From Hippopus hippopus (lineage: Eukaryota > Mollusca > Bivalvia > Cardiida > Cardiidae), in the NCBI GenBank assembly GCA_946811185.2, contig OX328109.1, positions 42,702,129 through 42,766,128 on the forward strand: DNA of 64,000 nt, in the 5' to 3' direction. Every line of letters begins with the position of its first letter. Positions within the stretch are counted from its first letter, which is position 1. The translations under genes and the position numbers were made by a program. Positions 9,804 through 20,520 of the stretch are shown here, piece after piece. The notes under the pieces are model-generated. The model was not told the origin of the DNA and searched no databases. It was given only the letters and a program-made list of their open reading frames with translations.

Positions 9804-9814
9804 TCTGATAAGCA

Positions 9815-10534
9815 GATATTTCTCTCCAAAAAATATTATTGAAATAACAACCTTTTGATTTTTTCTCTCTGCTTGAAAGTTTTTTTTTTTCACTTATGTT
9901 GCAGGGTAAGGCTTAACAGGTCTTTTGCTTACTTGTTTATTTGTTTTTCTTTCTAAGTGAAGTTAAGTTTTGAAAGATAGCATGGAATTAAAGAACTCAG
10001 TGTATTGCTTTTGAATTTATACTATTTGTTTTTCAGTGAAAGCAAAATTCATTTGTAGGTGTATTTGTATGGAGTGCTATTGCTCTTATGTGTCAAAAAG
10101 AGGAACTTATTGAAAGACAGCAAATTGAGCTTTTAAAGGGAGATAAAAGGTGGACTGAGGACTATTTTATTTGGCTCAGAGCAAAAAAGTGTAGGCATTC
10201 TGATCTTGGATCATACTCTTTCTTGTTACTTGGATGACAAAAAATAGGAATGTATTATGGATCAGACTCTAAAAACATGCAAAATTTTAAATTGCCCATG
10301 AGACTGGGAAAGTTTTGAACTAATTAGCATACAATCTGGGACATGTTTTACTAAATTTAAACTTTTTGTGGACAACTTTTGATGTAGGTTTTGGAGTGTT
10401 TGAAATATTACAATGAGTAACTACCAGACTGAAGGTGGGAATACTTGTTTTGAGCAACATATTAGATATTTAAAATTGTGCTCTCTGGTATTGCATCAGA
10501 AAGATACTTTGTTATCTTTTCATAAAGCCATCTG
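9815..10534. other. Unassigned sequence
   Basis: No repeat family, exon or RNA recognised. GCATTCTGATCTTGGATCAT near 10195 may be an hp2 relic. Confidence 0.35.
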
Positions 10535-10640
10535 ACACTTATGACATGACAAACTTTTAGACCTGTTTGTATGTTGAAAGCATTTACAGATGACAAATTT
10601 TGCTCAAATGATTAAATTTGTCCGTAAAAGATTTCTTCTT
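10535..10640 (+). mobile_element. hp1 fragment, long arm only
   Basis: ATGACAAACTTTTAGACCTG, GAAAGCATTTACAGATGAC, GCTCAAATGATT. Confidence 0.65.
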
Positions 10641-10905
10641 CAGTTTTGTTAATGGTTGGTTATTTTTTCTTGATCAAGAAAGATCATTTCTAAAAGGATT
10701 ACTTTCTGATTTGTCAGGGGAGATTACTCTTAGATTTTTAAAGGGAAAAACTTTATCAAGAGTTCTGTCTCTTGGTAATCAAGGCACCAGACATATCGGA
10801 TTACAGCTGTCAATATTGGGCAATAAAAATGTGTCACTTGAGCTGTTTATGTCTCTCCTTTTTGAGTCCCTAGGGGACATTTTGGAGACAGGAGTAAGGT
10901 GGTAA
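10641..10905 (+). other. Unassigned, 95-codon frame without coding support
   Basis: The frame 10618-10905 starts inside hp1 sequence and its translation matches nothing I know. Treated as non-coding. Confidence 0.3.
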
Positions 10906-10911
10906 CCTGTC

Positions 10912-11450
10912 ATAAACCAATTACAACATGTTATGTGTTAGATCCTGTTGTCTATCCTGTACATGTATTGACTCTTCTTGTCCCCTTTTGAAAATATTGT
11001 GGGAAAAGTAGCAATTGCTTGTCAAGCAATTGCTACTTTTTCCACAATATTTTAGATTCAGTGAAAATACCTGTAACGGTCGCATATAAATGTAAATCTT
11101 AGGCTACTAAATACTAACATACTAAATACAAACCAATTAATGCATGTTATGTGTTAGATCCTGTCGTCAGTCCTGTACATGTATTGACTCTTCTTGTTCC
11201 CCTTTTGGAAATATTGTGGGAAAAGTAGCAATTGCTTTTGACAAGGAATTGCTACTTTTCCCACAATATTTTAGATTCAGTGAAAACAACTAACTGTTGC
11301 ATTCAAATGTAAATTGCTTGTGAAAAACAATTGCTTCTTTTTCCCATGATATTTTAGATTCAGTGAAGAAAACTATCTGTTGTATATAAATGAAAAAACT
11401 GTACCTGTTGCATATAAATGTAAATCTTAGGCTACTAAGTACTAACTACT
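10912..11450. repeat. Tandem duplication of about 225 bp, each unit with a short hairpin
   Basis: ATGTGTTAGATCCTGT and GTACATGTATTGACTCTTCT occur in both units. Each carries AAAATATTGTGGGAAAAGTA, an AGCAATTGCTT apex and the inverted arm. The hairpin shares its stem start with hp1 but not the rest, and no TTAA end was seen. A third decayed half copy lies at 11320-11370. Confidence 0.85.
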
Positions 11451-11554
11451 CAACATGGTTTTGTGGACAGTGTGGAGTAAGATCAGAATATACAGAACAA
11501 ACACTGGTGAAACAAACATTTGGAATAAGGGGGGTGGGTGGGGGATGATATCAT

Positions 11555-12638
11555 TAGCTCCACTGGCCGAAGGCCAGAGAGCTATTGTCATGGCGTTGTG
11601 TCCGTCGTCCGTGCGTCCGTCCGTGCGTCCGTGCGTCCGTAAACTTTTTCTTTAAAAAACTTCTCCTCAGAAACTATTGACTGGATTTTTACCAAATTTC
11701 ACAGGAATGTTCCTTTGGTGGTCCTCTTTCAAATTCCTTCAAATAATTGTGTTCCATGAATAATTCTGGTTGCCATGGCAACCAAAGTAAAAAACCTTTA
11801 AAAATCTTCTCCTCCCAAACCGCTATTTGGATAGCATTATTATTTTGCAGGAATGTTCCTTAGATACAGGTTTACAGAATTCCTTAAAAAAAAGAAAGAT
11901 CTGTCAAAAAACATGACTTTTATGGGAGACTCATTTTCCTTTTATGGTATAAAGTAAAATCTTTGAAAAATTTCTTCTCTAAAACTATTCATTGGATTTC
12001 ATTGTTGTTTTGCAGGTAAGTTCCTTTGGTGGTTGTCTTCGGCCAGCGAGCTATTGTCATGGCGTTGTGTCTGTCGTGCGTGCGTGCGTGCATCCGTTCG
12101 TCCGTCCGTTCGTCCGCGCGTGCGTCTGTAAACTTTTTCTTTAAAAAACTTCTCCTCAGAAACTATTTACTGGATTTTTACCAAATTTCACAGGAATGTT
12201 CCTTTGGTGGTCCTCTTTCAAATTCCTTCAAATAATTGTGTTCCATGAAGAATTCTGGTTGCCATGGCAACCAAAGTAAAAAACCTTTAAAAATCTTCTC
12301 CTCCCAAACCGCTATTTGGATAGCATTATTATTTTGCAGGAATGTTCCTTAGATACAGGTTTACAGAATTCCTTAAAAAAAAAAAAGATCTGTCAAAAAA
12401 CATGGCTTTTATGGGAGACTCATTTTCCTTTTATGGTATAAAGTAAAATCTTTGAAAAATTTCTTCTCTAAAACTATTTCATTGTTGTTTTGCAGGTAAG
12501 TTCCTATGGTGGTTGTCTACCAAATTGTTTCTTCAGTGAGGTAAAATGCAGGATTGAATGATAATTGTTAAAAACTTCCTTTCGCCATTATAGAAATATC
12601 AGGCCTGTGGAGCGATACAGGCGCTCAAGCGCCTCTAG
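11555..12638 (+). mobile_element. HINE-like (Helentron-associated) element, internally duplicated
   Basis: Starts TAGCTCCACTGGCC, then a (GTCCGTGC)n microsatellite and an AT-rich body. It ends GGCCTGTGGAGC, the hairpin AGGCGCTCAAGCGCCT and CTAG. The body repeats: unit 1 is 11555-12039, and unit 2 (from CGGCCAGCGAGC at 12040) restarts at the microsatellite. The 12-bp subterminal repeats match at 11 positions. A T follows the 3' end. Confidence 0.85.
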
Positions 12639-12639
12639 T

Positions 12640-12778
12640 TTTGTATTCATGGAATGCAATTATTTCTGTTTGTAAAGCAATACCAAGGAAAAACATAAAC
12701 AGGTGAGCTCTCAGCATGGTATATGATATGAAATTATGATTGTTGAAAATGGGATGAAACACCATTTATTTTAGCACT
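12640..12778. mobile_element. Old SINE-1-like 3' fragment and flank
   Basis: GGTGAGCTCTCAGCATGGTA and ATTGTTGAAAATGGGATG resemble the SINE-1 3' body and tail. The same block recurs at 13019-13165 and 13190-13330. Confidence 0.45.
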
Positions 12779-13018
12779 TTAACTCCTCACCACACAATCC
12801 CAAATTTCAACAACCCAAGGGAAAAAAGCCTTTTGAAAACATTGTGGGAAAAGGAGAAAATGCTGGTAACCAGCATTTTCTCCTTTTCCAACATGGTTTT
12901 CTACACTTTCACAGACAGTTACCTTCATTTCAGGTAAATTTAATAATTTATTAAGTTGTCTACAAAATTGCTTTCAGTTTGGACCAGTAAAAAACTTTGT
13001 CGTGTGGTACAGAGTTAA
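12779..13018 (-). mobile_element. hp1 MITE, complete
   Basis: TTAA 12779-12782 and 13015-13018. Palindrome nearly perfect (one C to A and ACATGG on the right). Confidence 0.92.
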
Positions 13019-13340
13019 GAAAAGGAGGGCATCTCATGCAGCATAAGTTTACGGATGTATTTATTGAATAAAAGAAAAAATCCATTTTGTATGGTAACAA
13101 ATGAAAAATATAAATAGGTAAGCTGCTACCACAATATAGGATTAGGACTGTTGAAAATGGAGTCAAACTCATTTGTCCAAAAAAAATGTTGATAAAAGGG
13201 AGGGGATCTTATTACAGCGTAAATTTGTGTACTTAAGGAATCAAATAAATTCTGTTTGTATAGCAAAATTGATATGAATGGCCTTTTTTGTGGGTGAGAA
13301 TAATGCTTGAATGCTTGATAATTCAATAAGATATACAAGG
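13019..13340. repeat. Two diverged copies of a roughly 160-bp repeat containing SINE-1 tail relics
   Basis: AGGTAAGCTGCTACCACAAT and GGACTGTTGAAAATGGAG correspond to the SINE-1 3' body. The AAATTCTGTTTGTATAGCAA / CCATTTTGTATGGTAAC words recur between copies. Confidence 0.45.
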
Positions 13341-13408
13341 AGATTTTTTGTTCAGATACTTGATAAGATTCTTGTAGATGTATAGTCCCTTGCCAAACAA
13401 CCCAATGT

Positions 13409-13636
13409 TTAACCCTCTACCACAAAATTCCTAGTTTTAACAATCCTGAGAAAGAAAGCTTCTGAAAACATTGTTGGAAGAGAAAAAATGCTGGTAAATA
13501 GCACTTTCTCCTTTTCCTATAATGTTTTCAGCCCTTCCCAAAGCAAATTTCAATTTTTTGAATCACATTTATTTTGTCATTTGTAAATGCTTTGAATTTG
13601 GACAAGTCTAAGATTTTGTTGTTTGGTCAAGGGCTA
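13409..13636 (-). mobile_element. hp1 MITE, near complete
   Basis: TTAA 13409-13412; right end CTAA. Subfamily b. Preceded at 13384 by a further short hp1 end (CCCTTGCCAAACAACCCAAT). Confidence 0.88.
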
Positions 13637-13637
13637 A

Positions 13638-13836
13638 ATGACCCTTTGAAAGGAGGCAATGAGAACATTGTGGAAAAGGAGAAGATCCTGGTGAGCAGCT
13701 TTTTCTCCTTTTCCCACAGTGTTTTGTACCCTTCCAAAGCCAAATCATGTCATTTGAATAAAATCCGATTTTTCATGTGCAGAACTCAATGCTTTCAGTT
13801 TCGAGAAGTCTAAACTTTTGTTGTTTGACAGAGTTA
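13638..13836 (-). mobile_element. hp1 MITE, left end truncated
   Basis: Right TTAA 13833-13836; palindrome with GATCCTGGTGAGCAG centre; long arm altered. Confidence 0.82.
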
Positions 13837-13849
13837 AAAGAGTGTGCAA

Positions 13850-14009
13850 ATAACCGATTACAGACATTTTGCGAACGGAAATGTTTGCAAATTCCAGTCA
13901 CTTGTTATTTGTAAGTATACTTGTGGTAGAATACACACACAGAAAAGTGTGCGAATTTTTCAAATTCGCAACATTGCAAAAATTTCCACGTCGCAAAAAT
14001 TTCCACTTA
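13850..14009. mobile_element. Possible short TIR element
   Basis: The end CAAAAATTTCCACTTATACA resembles the terminus class at 19681-19707. The left end near 13855 is not clear. Confidence 0.35.
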
Positions 14010-14108
14010 TACAGTAGATAAAAGGAAAAATGCTGATTTCCTGCATTTTCTCTGTTTATAACATCGTTTTTAAAAGCCTTCTTCCGCAGGATTGTTTTGT
14101 TGAGGGTT
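14010..14108 (+). mobile_element. hp1 fragment, right half
   Basis: AAAAATGCTGATTTCCTGCATTTTC-like palindrome remnant, then the short arm. Confidence 0.55.
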
Positions 14109-14152
14109 ATTTGATGCCAAAAAAGGTCAAATGGTATGCAATGTATTTTGCA

Positions 14153-14222
14153 CAGTGTAGATCCAAGATTTACAAAGACTGGAAAGAATTCGCAGTCTGA
14201 TCAAGAATCTGCACTATCTATT
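14153..14222. repeat. hp2 hairpin core, decayed
   Basis: CAGTGTAGATCCAAGATTTA against GCAGTCTGATCAAGAATCTG. Confidence 0.6.
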
Positions 14223-14437
14223 TTTATAAATGTTATTGCGATCCATTGGAGGTAAAGTTACAATATTTAGGTGAGGGTACATTTCGAAATACATAAATTA
14301 TGAGTTTAAAGAAGTATGGTACATTTGAAGTTTGTTGACATAACTTTTTACTCCTGTTGACATTTTGTTTATGACCATTCACATTTTAAAGCTTCTTAAC
14401 CCAATTTAGCCTATTTTCACAAGAAAGGAAAACTTGT

Positions 14438-14661
14438 TTAACTCTTTACCAAACGACACAATTTTAGACTAGTCCAAATTGAAAGCACTTTCAGATGACA
14501 AACGTAACTCAAAAATTGAAATTTCTTTCCAGCAGGGTAGAAAACATTGTGGGAAAAGGAGAAAATGCTGGTTATCAGCATTTTCTCCTTTTCCCATAAT
14601 GTTTTCAAAAGCCTTCTATCTCAGGGTCGTAAAAACCAGGGATTGTTTGGTAAAGGGTTAA
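14438..14661 (+). mobile_element. hp1 MITE, complete, first of a tandem pair
   Basis: TTAA at both ends; subfamily b; palindrome with two mismatches. Its left flank (CCAATTTAGCCTATTTTCAC) recurs right after it, before the next copy. Confidence 0.92.
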
Positions 14662-14699
14662 CCCAATTTAGCCAATTTTCATAAGAATGGAAAACTTGT

Positions 14700-16344
14700 T
14701 TAACTCATTACCAAACAACAAAATGTTGAACTTGACCAAATTCAAAGCATCTGTAGAAGACATATATTGTTAAAATAATGATTTCTCTCCTTGATAGGGT
14801 AGAAAACATCGTGGGAATAGGAGAAAGTGCTGGCAGGGGTGCGGAAATCCTACGTCCGACTCGAGTAAATTTGACGTCGGACAAGTGGCTTTTTGCAATC
14901 TACTCGTCCGCGGATAAGTAGAAAATGAGGAGGAAATTGATAATAAAGATCTGTATTATATAACATTATCCTTGTGAAATTGAAATGTTCTCTCCGTCTC
15001 ACTTCGTAAACAACAACATTTTTAAATTAAATTATGATAGACTATTCCCTGATATCTGGATTCAAAAACAAACGTGGCTGACTCTGATTTTATGGGCTTG
15101 ACTGCGCTGCAGTACGGCCGAAATGTTGTGGTTTCTTCGCGCCATTTGGTTTGTTTAATGGAGGCAACCATAACCGAACTGAGTCATTTTTTGCGCACTA
15201 TAACACCGCACGTAGACTTGACGCGGTTGTCATTTCCCTATCATTCAATATTAAATTCTTTTTTGTCGTTCGCAAAAACTTACAGCTGACAAAAGAAGTT
15301 GTCTTAATTTAACACTGTGGAACACATTCGTACACGGTTGCAGTAAACGTATTTGAAAGAAAACCAAACACGCTGTCTCCAAGTAAAACATGTCAAGAAC
15401 CGGGAAACATTAAAAAAAAGTTTGTTAAAAGGGCTGTAGACAATAAAGGCCAGCGCAGCCTTTTTACTTTCGGCGTAAAACATTCAAATTCTTTGCAGAT
15501 CGATCTGCAGGTAATCGAATCTCCGCATACCGAGTCTCAATCTGAAGTGCCGGGTCTGTCGGACATCGCCGATCTTCCGTTGTCTGAAAAGTAGACAACT
15601 ATTATCACTGCACATGATGCAAACTCTACATCTCCAGACACAATAACCGAGCCTAGCATTTTAACTTCCACGGATAACGATTCCCTTGGATCATATGATG
15701 CCTGGTAAGCAGTTCTGCTGAATTATTGACTCTGGCACCCATAAGTGTACCACAGTAGTGTTAAAAAGGGCTTTAAGTGCAAACACTGAGATATTTAGCC
15801 ATGGTTTAAGCAGTTATAGTGTAACTGTTGAATCTTTTTCAATTATTAAATTGTTGCACATTTCTATCTACTGTATGTATGTACAGTGCCATTGATTGGT
15901 TTTATTGATGTGCCTTGAAAGTCAGTCTGCTTTTTCCCAATTTGGCCAAAATCACGCTTGAATATCCCAAAATGAAAGGCTAAGGCCCCTTCCCAATTTT
16001 TGGAAAGAAAAGCCCCGTAAAGGTTTGCTTGATTTATTTTAATCATTATTATTAAAAACATAAGCAAAGCAAATTTAAATGGTTAAAAGAACATCATTAT
16101 CTACAAACTACGGTACATTCAGTTAGGTCTTTGTGTGCCATTTAAATTTGTTTTGTTTTGGACAAGTAAGCTTCTCTGACGGACAAGTAGATTTTTTAGA
16201 TTTACTTGTCCATGGACAAGTAGATAATTTCAAGATTTCCACACCCCTGGCTGGTTACCAGCATTTTCTCCTTTTCCCACAATGTTTTCAACAGCCTTCT
16301 TCTTGAGGGTCGTTAAAAGTCGGCATTGTGTGGTAAAGGGTTAA
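14700..16344 (+). mobile_element. hp1 MITE split by a hAT-like element
   Basis: Left part 14700-14833, right part 16250-16344. GCTGG of the palindrome centre is duplicated on both sides of the insert. TTAA at both outer ends. Confidence 0.92.
14834..16249. mobile_element. hAT-like TIR element, 1416 bp, non-autonomous or decayed
   Basis: Terminal inverted repeats CAGGGGTGCGGAAATC and GATTTCCACACCCCTG (15 of 16 match). Flanked by GCTGG/GCTGG, a 5-bp duplication. Subterminal words ACTTGTCC and GGACAAGTAG repeat in both orientations. GC and CpG are higher than the surroundings. Codons near 15420-15593 read QRSLFTFG in one frame, with a stop or frameshift before it, like the start of a broken transposase frame. 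Only the CAGGG termini support hAT membership. Confidence 0.82.
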
Positions 16345-16590
16345 CTCTTTACCAGAAGACAAAAATGTAGACTTGTCCTGATTGAAAGCATTCGCAGGTG
16401 ACAATTGAAATGTGGCTTAAATGATGGAATTTGTCTTTGATAAAGAAGAAAACATTGCGGGGAAAAGAGAAAGTGCTGGTAACCTACCTTATCAAAGACA
16501 AACTCATCATTTGAGCCACATTTAAGTTCTTTTCTGCAAATGCTTTCAATTCAAGCAAGCCTACGTTTTCTTCATGTGGTAAATAATTAA
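16341..16590. mobile_element. Mirror hp1: two long arms facing each other
   Basis: The left half is a normal + subfamily a long arm with GAAAACATTG. After GTGCTGGTAACC it continues as the complement of the same long arm (CTCATCATTTGAGCCACATT, AAATGCTTTCAATTC) to TTAA 16587-16590. The short arm and right palindrome stem are absent. Confidence 0.85.
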
Positions 16591-17194
16591 GGATTTAGCA
16601 AGCCTCTTGCATTTTGATAGACACACGTACTAAACAAAATTCTATCTTAACAGCCAAAAAATGTGACATTCTTTTTATCACCTAATGGTATTTCCAGATT
16701 TATTGGTCAGAGTATGCAAAATCGTACATGCACATGTGGTGATTCACAAAATAAAACAGGTTTCACTTTTCTAAAAGAAGTATAAAATGATGTCATCATT
16801 GAGGTCACACAATACCCCCCCCCCCCCCCCCCCCCCCCCTTAAATCATGATAACCTAATGTACATTAGTTGATAAAATGTCAATATTTGAAGAATTTGAT
16901 GAATATTTCCTCTGATTTAATTAATATTTCCTCCTAACAATCACTAAACAACAAAGAAATACAAAATTGGACAGACTTTTTGCTTTGCAAATTGGGTACA
17001 AAATAAAGGCTCCCTATCTATGTTTTTCATAGCTACCAGGAGCTTTTATTAGGAGAAATACAGTATGTGATAAAATAGGATATGATACAGTCCCATATCT
17101 GCATTTTTGTAAACCGAAGTCTTCATTAGTTATAAAAAGTTTTTGCATTTGAAATGAGATACAAAAAATATTTGAAGTGATACTTTTTGGCCTT
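16591..17194. other. Unassigned, with a C25 homopolymer
   Basis: Repeats of ATTTCCTCCTAACA-type words; no element or exon recognised. Confidence 0.35.
16815..16839 (+). repeat. C25 homopolymer tract
   Basis: Twenty-five uninterrupted C residues; potential i-motif, with a G-quadruplex on the other strand. Its length may be an assembly estimate. Confidence 0.95.
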
Positions 17195-17422
17195 TTAACC
17201 CTGTAACAAACAATCCCTGGTTTTCACGACCCTTAAAAAAAACCTTCTGAAAACATTGTGGGAAAAGGAAAAAATGCTGGTAACCAGCATTTTCTCCTTT
17301 TCCCACAATGTTTTCTTCCCTTCCCAAAACAAACTTCAATTTTTGAATCACATTTATTTTGTCGCCTTTAAATGCTTTCAGTTTGGACTAGTCCAACATT
17401 TTGTCATTTGGTAAAGAGTTAA
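17195..17422 (-). mobile_element. hp1 MITE, complete
   Basis: TTAA 17195-17198 and 17419-17422; subfamily b; palindrome with one mismatch. Confidence 0.94.
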
Positions 17423-17617
17423 ACTCGTCCGAAGTGAGAGTATTTTCAGACAGTATATCAAAAGTGGCTAAAATCATGTTTTTGTCTTTGATAGGGTTGA
17501 AAACATGGCAGGAATGCAGATAATGTTGGTTACCAGTTTATTCACCTTTTTTCAACATGTTTTCAGCAGGCTTCTTCCTCAGGATTGTCCAAACAAGGAT
17601 TGTTTTGCAAAGGGTAA
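17419..17617 (+). mobile_element. hp1 MITE, decayed, shares TTAA
   Basis: Begins at the TTAA of the previous copy. ACTCGTCCGAAGTGAGAG shows the left terminus is deleted. Palindrome heavily mutated. Confidence 0.75.
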
Positions 17618-17892
17618 AAACAAACAACATTGACCTAGAAAATTAAAAAAAAAAAAGATTTTGAATGATAAAAAATTAATTTTGAAATTCAATATGACAT
17701 GGTATGATCTGACTTATTGAAAAAAAAGTAAGGTTTGGAAGAATATTATAGATTTTATCAATGAAAAATACTGGTTTAAAAACATATCACTAAGGAACTT
17801 TCACACAAACTCAAGGTATATGAAATTGATATGAAAAAGAAATTTTTTTGTTCAATAACTTGACCTTGTAAAAGGAAATAGATACATGTAAC
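17618..17892. other. Unassigned AT-rich sequence
   Basis: No family recognised. Confidence 0.3.
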
Positions 17893-18060
17893 CCAAACCC
17901 TTTACCACACTGCAACATTGATTGATTCATTGTATGCTGTTAATGCCTTTTTGAACATTATTTTAAGTATGTTGCGGCAACCAGTACAACTATCCATGCT
18001 TTCTGGGAGTTTCTTTTACCAGAATTTTGCTTAATGTTCTACCCAAGATTTTGAAGAAAT
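17893..18060 (-). mobile_element. hp1 terminus followed by a 5'-truncated SINE-1
   Basis: CCCTTTACCACACTGCAAC (hp1 end, 17898-17916) abuts the SINE-1 tail. The SINE continues to about 18060 without reaching its tRNA-like head. Confidence 0.7.
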
Positions 18061-18820
18061 TATCGATGTATTGTCTTAGCCCTTGCGATGTTGATGTTGC
18101 AGTCGTAGTCATTGTCTGTGTTGTCGTGCAAAAACTTTGACATTTTATTTCTCTTTCATTATTGAAGATATTAATTTTGCTTTAAACTTAGAATAGTTAC
18201 TGCTATTAAAAGGGAACCCATACAGCAGGGGAAAGTAACCATAAAAAAATTTCGACTTTATGTCCTTTTTTCGACTTAAAATTTTTATGAGAAGCAAGTT
18301 TTGCAGCCTGGTGTTAGCACCTGCATGTGGTACTCTTGTTAAGCAGTACCAGGGTTGGAATTCAGGTTTATGTTTTGAACCTGTGCTATTTGAAGACAAA
18401 ATTTGAGTGCTAATCATTGGCTTCTAATTAGCCTGGGGGGGAAAAAATGAAGAAAATAAAAGAAATTGCACATGGTAAGCAATTTGTCCCTTTTTTATGC
18501 AATATTTAATTTTGTCTGTTTTTTTTTATTGTTGTGAATTATTTGTCAATAGGTTGTGAATTTTCATTCTTCTTGCACTTAAACTTGAAAGAGTTGTTAT
18601 TAAAAAAAACCTTGCATACCACAATATTGATTTACACGTCATTTGATATTAGAATTTGTTCAATTGAGAATGAACTTGTATTTGTAAAATTTTCAAGTGA
18701 ATTAAAAATTCCTATGGAAATGTCAAGTTTATCCAAGTCTTTAGTCGTTCTTGCAGGTCATAATTTTTGTATTTTAAACTCTCTCCATACAATAAACAAC
18801 ACCAGAAGCTTTTGTGGACA
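18061..18820. other. Unassigned sequence
   Basis: GTTAGCACCTGCATGTGGTA and GGTTGGAATTCAGG near 18310-18370 hint at another tRNA-derived SINE, too decayed to name. The 108-codon frame at 18534 lacks coding character. Confidence 0.3.
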
Positions 18821-18821
18821 A

Positions 18822-18886
18822 TTTAGATCAAGATCAGACTGTACAGAATGTGCAGTCTGATCTCTGATCTATACTGTCCACTGCTA
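18822..18886. repeat. hp2 hairpin core
   Basis: TTTAGATCAAGATCAGACTG against CAGTCTGATCTCTGATCTAT, apex TACAGAATGTG. Confidence 0.85.
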
Positions 18887-18928
18887 GATAATGACCGAAC
18901 TGTCTCTTGATTTTTCAGATAAAATGTA

Positions 18929-19707
18929 ATACCGTATAAGTACTTTTTTCTGCGGGGTCCAAATTCTACGGATTTTAAAAAAACGGGGTTTAAAATTCTG
19001 CGTACCTTTTTTCTGCGCCAGTGAGTCTGATAAAAAAAAATGGATTTTATTATTGCGCTTTATTTTGATGACGTACCGGTAACAGCTTCCGTTTTGGACA
19101 GGTATACTCTATACATGTATTTCGGTTGTTATCGTCTTCAATTAAAAGGACGATATTCATGTAGCTAAAAAAAAAAAAACACACGCACACACATTTTTTT
19201 AATGTAAACTAATAACTATTTTATTCATTGCAATGCTATATTTATTTCTGTATCAAACCCAGAGGAAATAATATTAGGTGGAAAGGGTTTAAATGGTTCG
19301 ACGTGTGAAATTAACAATAGTATAACCTTTGTTTTCTACCCTTAGGCGATGTCATAACGGCATGCAAATATCGTAAAGCGCGAATAATAGGTCGCACCTG
19401 CCAAACTGTAAATTAACTGTACAGTTAACATTAAAACTTGTTTTAAAATGTATGCAGGAGAGCTCTAGTATTTTGAAAACATTGTGGGAGGGGAGAAAAT
19501 TTATTCAGCAGTATTTCTTTTGAAAACAATGAGGAAAATGGTTAACGTTTGGGAGAAGGAGTAAAAGAACAACAACAACGGCAACGATAGAAAAATTCTT
19601 TTTATTTGGACTAAATTTTCGCGTCTTTTAAATCTGCGCTCCTGCATCATGTCCCCGCAGATAAAGCAGAAATAAAGTCACCGCAGAAAAAAGTGCTTAT
19701 ACGGTAT
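18929..19707. mobile_element. TIR element, 779 bp, TA target duplication
   Basis: Ends ATACCGTATAAGTACTTTTT... and its complement ...AAAAAGTGCTTATACGGTAT, matching at 26 of 27 positions down to CTGCGG. TA flanks both sides (18927-18928, 19708-19709), as in Tc1/mariner-type elements. The interior has no transposase frame. It includes an hp1-like piece (TTTTGAAAACATTGTGGGAG) at about 19470-19560. Confidence 0.85.
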
Positions 19708-19709
19708 TA

Positions 19710-19953
19710 GCCTTTGAGTAAGTGCAATTTATTTATTCAGTAGTGGAAGAGTTTATAAAACCAATAAAGCCTTTTCAAAAAAAATCTGTTTTTAGGGTTC
19801 CCCACCCTACGTAGAAAATGCTGCCGACCTTAAACTTTTTACGCTACAATTTAAAAAAAAATCTGTCGGGTGTGATTTCGGTACATGGTCCATGTAAAAA
19901 GTTTCTAGGAAAAAGAAATTCCATACCTACCTACAGCATCTGGGGCCGAAACC
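19710..19953. other. Unassigned sequence
   Basis: No family recognised. Confidence 0.3.
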
Positions 19954-20180
19954 CTAAACCCTTTACCACATAATGCAGACCTTTTACAACCCTGAGAAAG
20001 AAGCCTTTTGAAAACATTGTGGGAAGTGGGGAAAATGCTGGTAACCAGCATTTTCTCCTTTTCCCACAATGTTTTCTACCCTTCCTAGAACAAATTTCCA
20101 TTTTTGAGTCACAATTATTTTATCATCTGTACATGCTTTCAATTTGGACTTGTCTAAAATTATGTTGTCTAGTAAATGTA
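19954..20180 (-). mobile_element. hp1 MITE, near complete
   Basis: Left CTAA, right end eroded after GTTGTCTAGTAAATG; subfamily b; GGGAAGTGGGGAAAATGC in the stem. Confidence 0.9.
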
Positions 20181-20294
20181 TTTGGTCAATTAATCACTAT
20201 AGCTCAGTGGTAGGTGTTAGAATCGTGGTTCATTACCGCTAGTGGTGATGTTAGTCTCGATAATAAGATGTTCACAATGCTTCTTTTTGTATTT

Positions 20295-20516
20295 GAGCCA
20301 TGCTCTGTGAAAAGGGGGCTTAATGCATTTGCAGAAAGTATTGACTCGCGTCAGCCTGGGCAGGTCAATTTTATGCATATCAAAGGATCACCCTAACCCA
20401 TGGTTCTGTTGGTTGTCAGAAAAAATTGATTTTATGGGACCATAATCGTGTGACGACTTGCTTGATATAATGCATCACAGAAATGCATTAAGCCCCCTTT
20501 TGTCACAGCATGGCTC
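20295..20516 (+). mobile_element. GAGCC element, complete
   Basis: Inverted ends GAGCCATGCTCTGTGAAAAG... and ...CCCTTTTGTCACAGCATGGCTC, both with TTAATGCAT inside. ATTT precedes (20291-20294) and follows (20517-20520), a likely 4-bp target duplication. The core keeps GTCAGCCTGGGCAGGTC, part of the usual central hairpin. Confidence 0.9.
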
Positions 20517-20520
20517 ATTT

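Noticed and set aside
10618..10905. 95-codon frame
   Set aside because: Starts in an hp1 arm, has Leu/Phe-rich translation typical of AT-rich DNA, and has no recognisable motif.
18534..18860. 108-codon frame
   Set aside because: Ends inside an hp2 hairpin; composition is AT-driven.
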